From contig NZ_CP011853.1 in assembly GCF_001305675.1 (NCBI RefSeq), positions 992,001 through 1,056,000 of the forward strand: a stretch of DNA of 64,000 bases. Direction: 5' to 3'. The DNA is from Gordonia phthalatica (GTDB taxonomy: Bacteria; Actinomycetota; Actinomycetes; Mycobacteriales; Mycobacteriaceae). The position numbers were made by a program, and so were the translations under genes. Shown in pieces: positions 8,268 to 16,849 of this stretch (its first letter is position 1; each line of letters opens with the position of its first letter). The notes under the pieces were generated by a model that worked only from the letters and a program-made list of their open reading frames with translations, did not search any database and was not told the DNA's origin.

Positions 8268-9386
8268 TCAGTCGACGATCCCAGCCAAATGCACCGCCAG
8301 CGCACCGGGCTCAGCATCGTCCAACCCATCGAACGACGTCACCTTGGGAGCAGGCGGCAGCGTCGCGACGGTGCCCGCGTAGCTCAGGCCGGCACCGAAG
8401 CCGAGGATGAGGGCCAGCTCGCCGCCCTTCGCCTTGCCGGTGGCGAGCATCTCCTCGATGGCGAGGGGGATCGACGCGGCGGAGGTGTTGGCGGTGGTCT
8501 CGATGTCGTTGGCCATCGGGATGTTCTCGGGGAGACCGAGGTTCTTCTTCATCAGGTCGTTGATGCGCGCGTTGGCCTGGTGAGGGACGAACACCTCGAT
8601 GTCGTCGGGGCCTGCACCGGACTCGGTGAGCATCTTGGTGAGGGCGCGCGGCAGGGTGACGGCGGCCCAGCGGAAGACGCGCGGGCCCTCCATCTTGATG
8701 ATCATGCGGCCGACGGGGTCGGTCTCGGGATCCTTGCCCTGGTATTCGACGGCGCGCGCCATGTATTCGACGGTGTCGTGGTTCTGCTTGATCGCTTCGG
8801 CGTTCTCGCCGTCGCTGCCGGACACGATGGGCCCGATGCCGTTTACCTCGCTGGGGCCGACCACGACGGCACCGGCGCCGTCGCCGAAGATGAAGCCGGT
8901 GCTGCGGTCGCGCGGGTCGAGGCCCACGGACATGGTCTCGACGCCGATGACGACGACGTACTCTGCGCTGCCCGCGCGGATCGCGTCGGCGGCCACCCCG
9001 AGGGCGTAGCCGAAGCCGCCGCAGCCTGCGGCGACGTCGAAGGCGGGGATGCCGTTGAGGCCGATGTCGTAGGCGACGATGGGGGCGCCGTGGGGCACGT
9101 TCCAGGGCCAGCTGCTGGTGGCCAGGATCAGCATGCCGATCTTCTCGCGGTCGATGCCGGAGTTGATGATCGCGCGGTCAGCGGCGGCGGCCGACATGCT
9201 GCGCATGGTCTCGTCGCCACTGATCCACCGGCGGGCTTTGATGCCGCTGCGCTCGTAGATCCACTGGTCGGAGGAGTCCATCACGCGGCAGAGCTGGTCG
9301 TTCGTGATCAGACGCTTCGGTCGGTACGCGCCGATGCCGAGCATCGCGATGTTCGTGTGGCCCGAAGGGGTAACCAGAGTCGCCAA
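8268..9386 (-). CDS. 3-oxoacyl-ACP synthase III (KAS III / FabH-like), copy 2
   Basis: This is a second FabH-family condensing enzyme with Cys122 in AAGCGGFGYA, His269 in VPHQANARI and Asn300 in TANTSAAS. Compared with copy 1 at 2653-3672 it is clearly paralogous but carries extra residues around 205-226 (EYMARAVEYQGKDPETDPVG) and a C-terminal tail of about 20 residues. The start is probably TTG at 9386: GAGGA lies upstream, and this places MLGIGAYRP at residue 15, exactly as in copy 1. The MFS/beta-glucosidase operon lies upstream on the same strand, separated by 117 bp that include the shared TACTCGCG motif. Confidence 0.87.
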   Translation of the reverse strand: MATLVTPSGHTNIAMLGIGAYRPKRLITNDQLCRVMDSSDQWIYERSGIKARRWISGDETMRSMSAAAADRAIINSGIDREKIGMLILATSSWPWNVPHGAPIVAYDIGLNGIPAFDVAAGCGGFGYALGVAADAIRAGSAEYVVVIGVETMSVGLDPRDRSTGFIFGDGAGAVVVGPSEVNGIGPIVSGSDGENAEAIKQNHDTVEYMARAVEYQGKDPETDPVGRMIIKMEGPRVFRWAAVTLPRALTKMLTESGAGPDDIEVFVPHQANARINDLMKKNLGLPENIPMANDIETTANTSAASIPLAIEEMLATGKAKGGELALILGFGAGLSYAGTVATLPPAPKVTSFDGLDDAEPGALAVHLAGIVD

Positions 9387-9430
9387 GATAATTCGTCCTC
9401 GTCGTCACGTCCGGCGTGGGGGTCGCCGGA

Positions 9431-9452
9431 TACTCGCGGGTAATTCTACGTC
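9431..9452. promoter_or_regulatory. TACTCGCGGGTA motif upstream of KAS III copy 2
   Basis: TACTCGCGGGTA followed by ATTCTACGTCC lies 45-66 bp upstream of the KAS III copy 2 start. It matches the motif near 3750-3767 before copy 1. On the minus strand it contains TAGAAT, a possible -10 hexamer for this gene. Confidence 0.35.
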
Positions 9453-9503
9453 CGTGTTGCGTGGCCGTCAGCACAGGATGGCCTTGGGGGTGTGGTGCGT
9501 CCG

Positions 9504-10763
9504 TCACGTCGTCTGATGAGACGCTGTCGCGACGTTCTTCTCGCGCGCGCCGAGCGTCATCGCGGCGCCGATCACCGACAGCACCGACCCTGCGATGAAC
9601 ACCAACCAGAACCCGCCGACCGCGGCCACGAGTCCGGCACCGAGCATCGGTCCGATCAGTTGGCCGAGAGCGGCGGACACGTTGACGATGCCGAGGTCGC
9701 GCCCGTGGTCCTCCGCGTGGGGCAGCAGGTCGGTGGCGAAGGCGAGGCCCGCGGTCATGAACGCGCCGTATCCGACACCCATCAACGCCGCGGCGACCAC
9801 CGTCGTGGCGAAGGTCGTGTGCGCGACGATCACCAGTCCCGCGCACGCCTGGATGCAGGCGGCGACCACCGTCAGCGTTCGACGGTGCCCGCGCCGATCG
9901 GCGACGAGTCCGAACACGATGGAGCTGGCGACCGTGAAGATCGTGTAGACGACGATCAGGATCAGCAGGTTGTTCTCGGCGTCGTCCTTGGGCTGGTGCA
10001 GCCCGTACAGCAGGAAGAACAGGAACAGCGACGTGCCGAGCGCGTTCCCGATGTTGCCGACGAGGCGACCGCCGAGCATCCACCCGAAGTCGCGGTCGCG
10101 CAACGACGCCCACCGTCGACCGTCCGGTGACACCAGCTCGACCCGCGGCACGCGCGGATCGGGGAGCCCGAACGATGCCCACGTGCCGACCGCTGCCACC
10201 AGCACCGCGAGCACCAGATAGCCGGGGAGCACGTCGAGCCCCAGCACGACGATCGTCCCGACGCCCAGCACGATGCCCAGCGCCTGGGACGAACCGACGG
10301 CCGCCGATGCGGTGCCGCGGCGGTCGGGTGGCAGCTGGTCGGGGATCATGGCGGTGAACGCAGCCGAGGCGACGGCGACGGCCGCGGAGACGCCGATCCA
10401 GCAGATCGCGACCAGCCACGGCTGATGCGCCAGCCCGGTGAGGACCAGGAAGATCGCCATGCCCCACGAGCCGCCGAGCGCCCACACGCGGCGTCGTGCA
10501 CCGAGCCACGTGGGAAAGCGTGACCCGTCGGTGCGGTCGGAGGCGGCACCGGCAAGCGGTCCGGCGATGACGCCCACCAACCCGCCGATCCCGAGGATGA
10601 GGCCGGAGACGACCACCGAGTGGATCCAGCGGTCGCCGTCGTCGGAGGTCTGCGCGTCCAGCTGCAGGGGGAGGAGCAGCTGCAGCGGTGTCAGCTGCGC
10701 CATCCAGATCACCAGCCACGCGAGCGTGAACAGGGTCATCCAGCGGCGGCCGGTCCGGGTCAT
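9504..10763 (-). CDS. MFS transporter
   Basis: The 419-residue major facilitator has about 12 hydrophobic segments. MFS loop motifs are visible: the GPLAGAASDRTDGSR loop between helices 2 and 3 and GLVADRRGHRR in the second half. I chose ATG at 10763 (MTRTGRRWMTLF) because it overlaps the beta-glucosidase stop by 4 bp (ATGA), a standard coupling arrangement. The longer frame to 11126 runs antisense-like through the neighbour. Coupling to a GH1 glycosidase suggests uptake or export of a glycoside or sugar, but the substrate is inferred only from context. Confidence 0.88.
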   Translation of the reverse strand: MTRTGRRWMTLFTLAWLVIWMAQLTPLQLLLPLQLDAQTSDDGDRWIHSVVVSGLILGIGGLVGVIAGPLAGAASDRTDGSRFPTWLGARRRVWALGGSWGMAIFLVLTGLAHQPWLVAICWIGVSAAVAVASAAFTAMIPDQLPPDRRGTASAAVGSSQALGIVLGVGTIVVLGLDVLPGYLVLAVLVAAVGTWASFGLPDPRVPRVELVSPDGRRWASLRDRDFGWMLGGRLVGNIGNALGTSLFLFFLLYGLHQPKDDAENNLLILIVVYTIFTVASSIVFGLVADRRGHRRTLTVVAACIQACAGLVIVAHTTFATTVVAAALMGVGYGAFMTAGLAFATDLLPHAEDHGRDLGIVNVSAALGQLIGPMLGAGLVAAVGGFWLVFIAGSVLSVIGAAMTLGAREKNVATASHQTT

Positions 10764-12118
10764 GCGCGGTTCTCCGCGATGACGCGGCCGTACCAGTCGT
10801 ACGACGACTTCGGCGTCCGCGCGCCGCTCTCGAAGTCGACGTGCACCAGACCGAAGCGCTGGGTGAAGCCGTCGGCCCACTCGAAGTTGTCGAGCAGCGA
10901 CCACACCGTGTACTCCTCCACATCGGCGCCCGCCTCGATCGCTTCGCCGACCGCGCGGATGTGGCCGTCGAGGTAGGAGATCCGGTCCACGTCGCAGGGC
11001 GACGCCGCCCGGTCGGGTTCGGGGAACGACGCGCCGTTCTCGCTGACGATGAGCGGAGGCAGGCCGGGATAGCGCCGAGCGAAGTCGAGCAGCAGGTCGC
11101 GCAGCGCACCCGGGACGATCGGCCACTCGTCGCCGAATCCGGTCACCGGTGCGCCGGGCGTCGGGACGATGTCGAACGGGATCGGGTTGTCCTCGCCGGT
11201 CGGCGCGGTGACGGTGGTGGGGTTGTAGAAGTTCACAGCGTAGAAGTCGGGGCGCGCCGAGATGATCTCCATGTCGCCGTCGCGGATCGGCATGGCGAGG
11301 CCGAACGCGGACAGATCGGGATATGTGCCGGTGAGGATCGGGTCGGCGAAGATCCGGTTGTGCAGGAGGTCGTAGGCGGTGACGGCCGCGTGGTCGGCGT
11401 CGCCGGGACGCAGCGGCAGGACGCGCGTGTGATTGTTGGCGACGCCCACGGCCTCGGCGCCCGCCCCGCGGAGGACCCGGGCCGCCAGCCCGTGCGCCAG
11501 CAGCTGATGATGCGCGGTCGGGAGGGCGTCGAACAGCAGGAACTGCCCGGGCGCGAGTTCACCGGTTGCGTACCCCTGCAGCGTGGTCATCGCCGGCTCG
11601 TTGATCGTGTACCAGTGCTTCACCCGGTCGCCGAGTCGGTCGACCACCAGCGCGGAGTAGTCGGCGAACCGCTGCGCGGTGTCCCGGGAGAGCCAGCCGC
11701 CGGCGTCGTCGACGGCGATCGGCAGGTCCCAGTGGTACAGCGTCGGGAACGGGGTCACCCCCGCGTCCAGGAGTCCGTCGACCAGTCGCGAGTAGTAGTC
11801 CAGGCCTGCGGTGTTGGGGCCGCCGGTTCCGTCGGGCTGCACGCGCGTCCACGAGATGGAGAAGCGGTAGCGGTCCAGTCCCAGGTCGGCGGCCAGCGCG
11901 ACGTCCTCGCGCCAGCGGTGGTAGCTATCGGGGCCGGGCTCGGCAGTGGAGCCGTCGATCACCGTGTTCGGGGCGTCGACCCACCGATCCCAGATCGAGG
12001 GGCCGCGGCCGTCCTCGCTGCGAGCGCCTTCGATCTGGAAGGCCGCGGTGGCTGCGGACCAGCGGATCCGTCGCGGCAGGACGGGGACACCTCGATGTCG
12101 GATATCGGCAGCGGTCAT
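10760..12118 (-). CDS. Glycoside hydrolase family 1 beta-glucosidase
   Basis: This enzyme is expected to hydrolyse beta-glucosides with retention of configuration. The acid/base residue is Glu174 in YTINEPAM and the nucleophile is Glu360 in IVSENGAS. The N-terminal WSAATAAFQIEGA and C-terminal WSLLDNFEWADGFTQRFGL signatures are typical of GH1. At 452 residues it is full length and has no signal peptide, so it acts in the cytoplasm, presumably on glycosides imported by the MFS protein encoded next in the operon with a 4-bp overlap. The exact substrate is unknown. Confidence 0.93.
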   Translation of the reverse strand: MTAADIRHRGVPVLPRRIRWSAATAAFQIEGARSEDGRGPSIWDRWVDAPNTVIDGSTAEPGPDSYHRWREDVALAADLGLDRYRFSISWTRVQPDGTGGPNTAGLDYYSRLVDGLLDAGVTPFPTLYHWDLPIAVDDAGGWLSRDTAQRFADYSALVVDRLGDRVKHWYTINEPAMTTLQGYATGELAPGQFLLFDALPTAHHQLLAHGLAARVLRGAGAEAVGVANNHTRVLPLRPGDADHAAVTAYDLLHNRIFADPILTGTYPDLSAFGLAMPIRDGDMEIISARPDFYAVNFYNPTTVTAPTGEDNPIPFDIVPTPGAPVTGFGDEWPIVPGALRDLLLDFARRYPGLPPLIVSENGASFPEPDRAASPCDVDRISYLDGHIRAVGEAIEAGADVEEYTVWSLLDNFEWADGFTQRFGLVHVDFESGARTPKSSYDWYGRVIAENRA

Positions 12119-12166
12119 GGCGGTCGCCCTTCGTCGAAACCTGATTTGATCGAATGATCTACTTCG

Positions 12167-12864
12167 GTGACATCATGGCGGATCGATGCCCGCTGCGGGA
12201 GGAGGTCGCGGAAACTCGCACCGGATTCCGCGGCCTCGGCGTGTCGTGGAACCGGCTTCGCCCCCGCTGCGTCCAAAGAAACGTGGAACTCTCCAGAACG
12301 GGTGTCGCCCGCCGCGAAACGGCGGTCGTTCCCGTCCGAAGATCTGACCGTCGTCCGCGGCCTCCCGGTCGTCGATCTGCCTCTGACCGTGCTGCAGGTG
12401 GCGTCCGAGCACGCGGACGGCATCGAGATCATGGATCGCGCGCTGCACGAGCGTCGCGTTCACCTGACTGATCTGCGGCGGAGCCTGGAACGCAACGCCG
12501 GTGGAGTCGGGATGCAGCGGGCCCGAATGCTGTTGGACGCGGCGGAGGATCCGTCGGAGTCGGAGGCCGAGCGGTTGTTCGCCAGGCTGCTGCGCGAGTA
12601 CCAGATCGACGGGTGGACCCAGCAGGTCCCCTTCTGCGGGTACCGCCTGGACTTCCGTGGCCCCAGGAGCAGATCGGCGTCGAGATCCACGGCTGGAAGT
12701 TCCACAAGCGGCATCGCCGGTGGGACAGGGATCTGAAGAAGGGCAACCGACTGGTGGTGCAGAGCTGGCTGCCGCTGAGTTACAACTGGGCGCGGCTCGT
12801 CAACGACCCAGACGGCTGCATGCGGGAGCTGATCGAGGCGCTTGAACTCCGCAGGGCGGTATGA
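12167..12864 (+). pseudogene. Frameshifted DUF559 / Vsr-like endonuclease-domain protein
   Basis: Two overlapping frames together form one recognisable protein. The first frame (from 12167) carries LAPDSAASACRG...VVDLPLTVLQVA...LDAAEDPSESEAERLFARLLREYQIDGW and ends in GYRLDF. The second frame (from about 12658) continues WPQEQIGVEIHGWKFHKRHRRWDRDLKK and runs to the stop at 12864. This is the usual order of actinobacterial DUF559 proteins (helix-turn-helix-like N-terminus plus a Vsr/PD-(D/E)XK-like C-terminus). The junction near 12656-12657 is explained by loss of one base in the codon before TGG CCC. The N-terminus also looks shortened. It could be a real pseudogene or an assembly error. Confidence 0.7.
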
Positions 12865-12870
12865 CGCACA

Positions 12871-12919
12871 ACAAACTGTGACATTGAGCCGCACAGAGCG
12901 GCTCAATGTCACAGTTTGT
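12871..12919. terminator. Long perfect hairpin between convergent genes
   Basis: The 22-nt perfect arms (beginning ACAAACTGTGACATTG) surround the loop ACAGA. It lies between the DUF559 pseudogene and pth, which converge. It has no T-tract. It belongs to a set of three similar elements in the window. Confidence 0.7.
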
Positions 12920-12966
12920 CGTAGAGCTTCGGCGATCGCCCCCAGCACTCCCCGCTTTCGGGGCCG

Positions 12967-13533
<567 letters not shown>

Positions 13534-13559
13534 TCAGCGTCCAGTCGATTCCGGCGGAC

Positions 13560-14162
<603 letters not shown>

Positions 14163-14367
14163 GCGATTCTCCTCGTGGGACGGGTTCGCTGAACGCGTCG
14201 CGGCCAGGAACCTCAGGTTCGGATACTTCGTGGTGGCGCCTCAACGTCTGCACACACGGCCCGCGAACTTCAGGCGGCAACACCGCCCGGAAACTTCACA
14301 CCGTCGCGCCGATTACGGTGACTTCTCACCCTCGCCGAGACAACGCCAGCCAGAATACCATCGGGGC

Positions 14368-14814
14368 ATGACCTCAGAGAAACCGACGGAACTGGTCCAC
14401 GCCTTCTTCGCAGACCTCGCGCAGGGCCGGGTCGACGCCGCCCTCGACCGCGTCGACGAGCAGATCGTCTACACCAACGTCTCCCTGCCGACCGTGCGCG
14501 GCAAGCAGCGCTTCGCGTCGGTGATGCGGGCGCTGAACGGGAAGCATATCGCGTTCGACGCCGCCGTCCTCGCGATCAGTGCCGACGACGACGGTGTGGT
14601 CCTGACCGAACGGATCGACGAGTTGACGGTCGGCCCGCTGCGCATTCAGTTCTGGGTCTGCGGCCGCAATGAGGTCCGCGAGGGGCGGATCGCACTGTGG
14701 CGCGACTACTTCGACTTCTGGAACTGCACCCGCGGCTTCGTCCGCGCGGTCGCCGCGCTCGTCGTACCCGGCCTGCACAAGCCGCTGCCGAACCCGGTCA
14801 GTGGCGCGGTCTAG
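14368..14814 (+). CDS. Limonene-1,2-epoxide hydrolase-family protein
   Basis: The 148-residue protein fits the limonene-epoxide-hydrolase branch of the NTF2/SnoaL superfamily. The family's catalytic Asp-Arg-Asp arrangement is visible: Arg82 and Asp84 in LTERIDELTVG, and Asp113 in LWRDYFDFW. It would add water to an epoxide, but the natural substrate is unknown and many homologues are unassigned. ATG at 14368 is preceded by TACCAT ending 6 nt before it, which suggests a leaderless transcript. Its TAG stop shares the CTAG tetranucleotide with the stop of the convergent ArsC-like gene. Confidence 0.85.
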   Translation: MTSEKPTELVHAFFADLAQGRVDAALDRVDEQIVYTNVSLPTVRGKQRFASVMRALNGKHIAFDAAVLAISADDDGVVLTERIDELTVGPLRIQFWVCGRNEVREGRIALWRDYFDFWNCTRGFVRAVAALVVPGLHKPLPNPVSGAV

Positions 14815-15152
14815 AGCAGTTCGTCGATCTTGTCGAGCGGTCGCGCCAGCCGCGTGCCCTTCTCGGTGACGACGAACGGTCGCTCCACCAGTACCGGGTG
14901 CTCGACCATCGCGTCGAGGATCTGCTCGTCGGAGGCCTCGGCGAGGTTCATCTCCTTGTACAGCTTCTCCCGCTTGCGGGCCGCCTGACCGGGAGTGAGG
15001 CCTGCCGCGTCGAACATCGCGGTCAACTGCTCGCGGGTCCAGCCGGTGTCGAGATACTTGACGATCTCCGGTTCGACGCCGGCGTCGCGCAGTTTGGCGA
15101 GGGCGTTGCGGGAGGTCACGCAACGGGGATTGTGATAAATTTTCGCGTCCAC
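14811..15152 (-). CDS. ArsC/Spx-fold arsenate reductase-like protein
   Basis: The 113-residue protein is a thioredoxin-fold ArsC-family member. The N-terminus DAKIYHNPRCVTSRNAL carries the redox cysteine at residue 11. The KREKLYKEMNL and VERPFVV segments correspond to conserved basic positions, and ARPLDKIDELL is the typical C-terminus. The start is GTG at 15152, with TACCGT ending 6 nt upstream (leaderless pattern); the longer frame to 15386 lacks support. Members reduce arsenate with glutathione/glutaredoxin or mycothiol, but no other arsenic gene is nearby, so the true role is open. Confidence 0.85.
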   Translation of the reverse strand: MDAKIYHNPRCVTSRNALAKLRDAGVEPEIVKYLDTGWTREQLTAMFDAAGLTPGQAARKREKLYKEMNLAEASDEQILDAMVEHPVLVERPFVVTEKGTRLARPLDKIDELL

Positions 15153-15234
15153 ACGTCCACGGTACGTGGTGCGTGACTGAGCATCGTCTGAGTTCGCAGA
15201 CAGACGACCGGAGACCTCCGTACCATCGCGGGCC

Positions 15235-15822
15235 ATGATGCTTCGACTGATCAGCCGGATCCTCGCGGCCGTCGCGCTGCTGGCGGTGACCGTTTCCGGT
15301 GCCGCGTGGGCGGGCGCGGGGGAGGCCTGCGCGTGCAGTTGCATGCCGTCGACGCCCGAGGAGACCGCAGCGAGAGCCGAAGCCATCGTCGTCGGGAAGG
15401 CGCTCTCCCAGCGGGAGAAGGGATTGCGCCGGGTCTACGTCTTCGAAGTGTCGTCGTCCTACAAGACCCGGGTGCACCAGCGGATCGAGATCTGGACCGC
15501 GTCTCAGGGGCCGGCGTGCGGGTTGGATCTGACGGCCGGGGAGCAGCGGTCGGTGGTCCTCTACCAGCAGACGTCTCCGGACGGCGACTCTCCGATCGGC
15601 TCGTGGTCCGCCAACTCGTGCTCCAACCTGAACGCGCTGAGCCCGATGCCCGCGGCCGCGGGACCGCGACTGGATCCGATCGCCGGGAGTGCAATCGACG
15701 ACGACGCCGGCCGGTCCCTCACGCGATCACCGTGGGTGGTCGCGGGTTGGGCACTGGCCGGCGTCGTCGTGGTCGTCGGAGGTGCGCTCGCCGTCAGGCG
15801 ACGCCGTCGAACAGACTCGTGA
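15235..15822 (+). CDS. Secreted, membrane-anchored NTR/TIMP-like protein
   Basis: The protein has an N-terminal signal peptide (about residues 1-26), then CACSCMP at 32-38 and a segment with further cysteines resembling the netrin/TIMP-like (NTR) domain seen in secreted actinobacterial proteins. One C-terminal transmembrane segment (about 165-187) ends in RRRRR. It is therefore likely displayed outside the cell and anchored by its C-terminus. In bacteria the NTR domain has no established function. TACCAT lies 8 nt before the ATG. The 3' end overlaps the convergent prs gene by 29 bp. In Mycobacterium, lpqT lies between rplY and prs; here this gene and two others do. Confidence 0.72.
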   Translation: MMLRLISRILAAVALLAVTVSGAAWAGAGEACACSCMPSTPEETAARAEAIVVGKALSQREKGLRRVYVFEVSSSYKTRVHQRIEIWTASQGPACGLDLTAGEQRSVVLYQQTSPDGDSPIGSWSANSCSNLNALSPMPAAAGPRLDPIAGSAIDDDAGRSLTRSPWVVAGWALAGVVVVVGGALAVRRRRRTDS

Positions 15823-16771
15823 CCGAGCCGTTCTTGAAGACCTCCATGATGGTCTGAGCGAGCAGCGGCGCGATCGAGAGGACCGTCAGGTTCTCGAAGC
15901 GCTTCTCCTCCGGGATCGGCAGCGTGTCGGTCGCGATGACCTCGACGGCGCCGCAGTTGGCGAGGCGCTCGGCGGCCGGGTCGGAGAAGACGCCGTGCGT
16001 GGTGGCGATGATGACGTCACCGGCACCCGCGTCCTTGAGGACCGAGACGGCGCCGGCGATGGTGCCGCCGGTGTCGATCATGTCGTCGATCAGGACGCAG
16101 GTCTTGCCGTCCACGTCGCCGACCACCCGGTTCGACTTGATCTGGTTGGGCACATCGGGATCGCGGGTCTTGTGCACGAACGCCAGCGGTGCGCCGTCGA
16201 GCGAGTCGGCCCACTTCTCGCCGACCTTGACGCGGCCGGCGTCGGGGGAGACCACGCAGATGTTCTCGGTGCCGTACTTGTTGCGGACGTACTCGGCCAG
16301 CTGACCCTGCGCGTGCATGTGGTCGACGGGGCCGTCGAAGAAGCCCTGGATCTGGTCGGTGTGCAGGTCGACGGTGACGATGCGGTCGGCGCCTGCGGTC
16401 TTGAACAGATCGGCGATGAGGCGGGCCGAGATGGGCTCACGACCGCGGTGCTTCTTGTCCTGGCGCGCGTACGGGTAGAACGGGATGATCGCGGTGATGC
16501 GCTTGGCCGAGCCGCGCTTCAGGGCGTCGATCATGATGAGGGTCTCCATGACCCACTGGTTCATCGGGTACGGGCAGCTCTGCAGAACGAAGGCGTCGCT
16601 GCCGCGGACCGACTCCTCGAAGCGGACGAAGATCTCGCCGTTCGCGAAGTCGCGTGCCGTCTGCGGGGTGAGGTGAACGCCCAGCTCGTCCGACACGGCC
16701 TGCGCCAGTTCGGGGTGTGCCCGCCCGGCGAACAGCATGAGATTCTTCTTGTTGTCGGTCGTCCAAGTCAT
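15794..16771 (-). CDS. prs: Ribose-phosphate pyrophosphokinase (PRPP synthetase)
   Basis: This enzyme makes PRPP from ribose 5-phosphate and ATP for nucleotide, histidine and tryptophan synthesis, and in mycolata also for arabinan precursors. The 325-residue protein has the flexible-loop motif FYPYARQDKKHRGREPISA, the divalent-metal motif TVDLHTDQIQGFFDGPVDHM and the PRPP-binding motif VLIDDMIDTGGTI. The ATG at 16771 is preceded by GAGGAGAG at a somewhat long spacing. It lies 78 bp downstream of glmU, and the two are probably co-transcribed, as in Mycobacterium. Confidence 0.97.
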   Translation of the reverse strand: MTWTTDNKKNLMLFAGRAHPELAQAVSDELGVHLTPQTARDFANGEIFVRFEESVRGSDAFVLQSCPYPMNQWVMETLIMIDALKRGSAKRITAIIPFYPYARQDKKHRGREPISARLIADLFKTAGADRIVTVDLHTDQIQGFFDGPVDHMHAQGQLAEYVRNKYGTENICVVSPDAGRVKVGEKWADSLDGAPLAFVHKTRDPDVPNQIKSNRVVGDVDGKTCVLIDDMIDTGGTIAGAVSVLKDAGAGDVIIATTHGVFSDPAAERLANCGAVEVIATDTLPIPEEKRFENLTVLSIAPLLAQTIMEVFKNGSVTSLFDGVA

Positions 16772-16849
16772 GGGTGACTCATTCTCTCCTCAGCGATGGC
16801 TTGATGATTGTCGGGAGTCTGGTGAATCTGCGGTGTCACCTGCAGTTCG

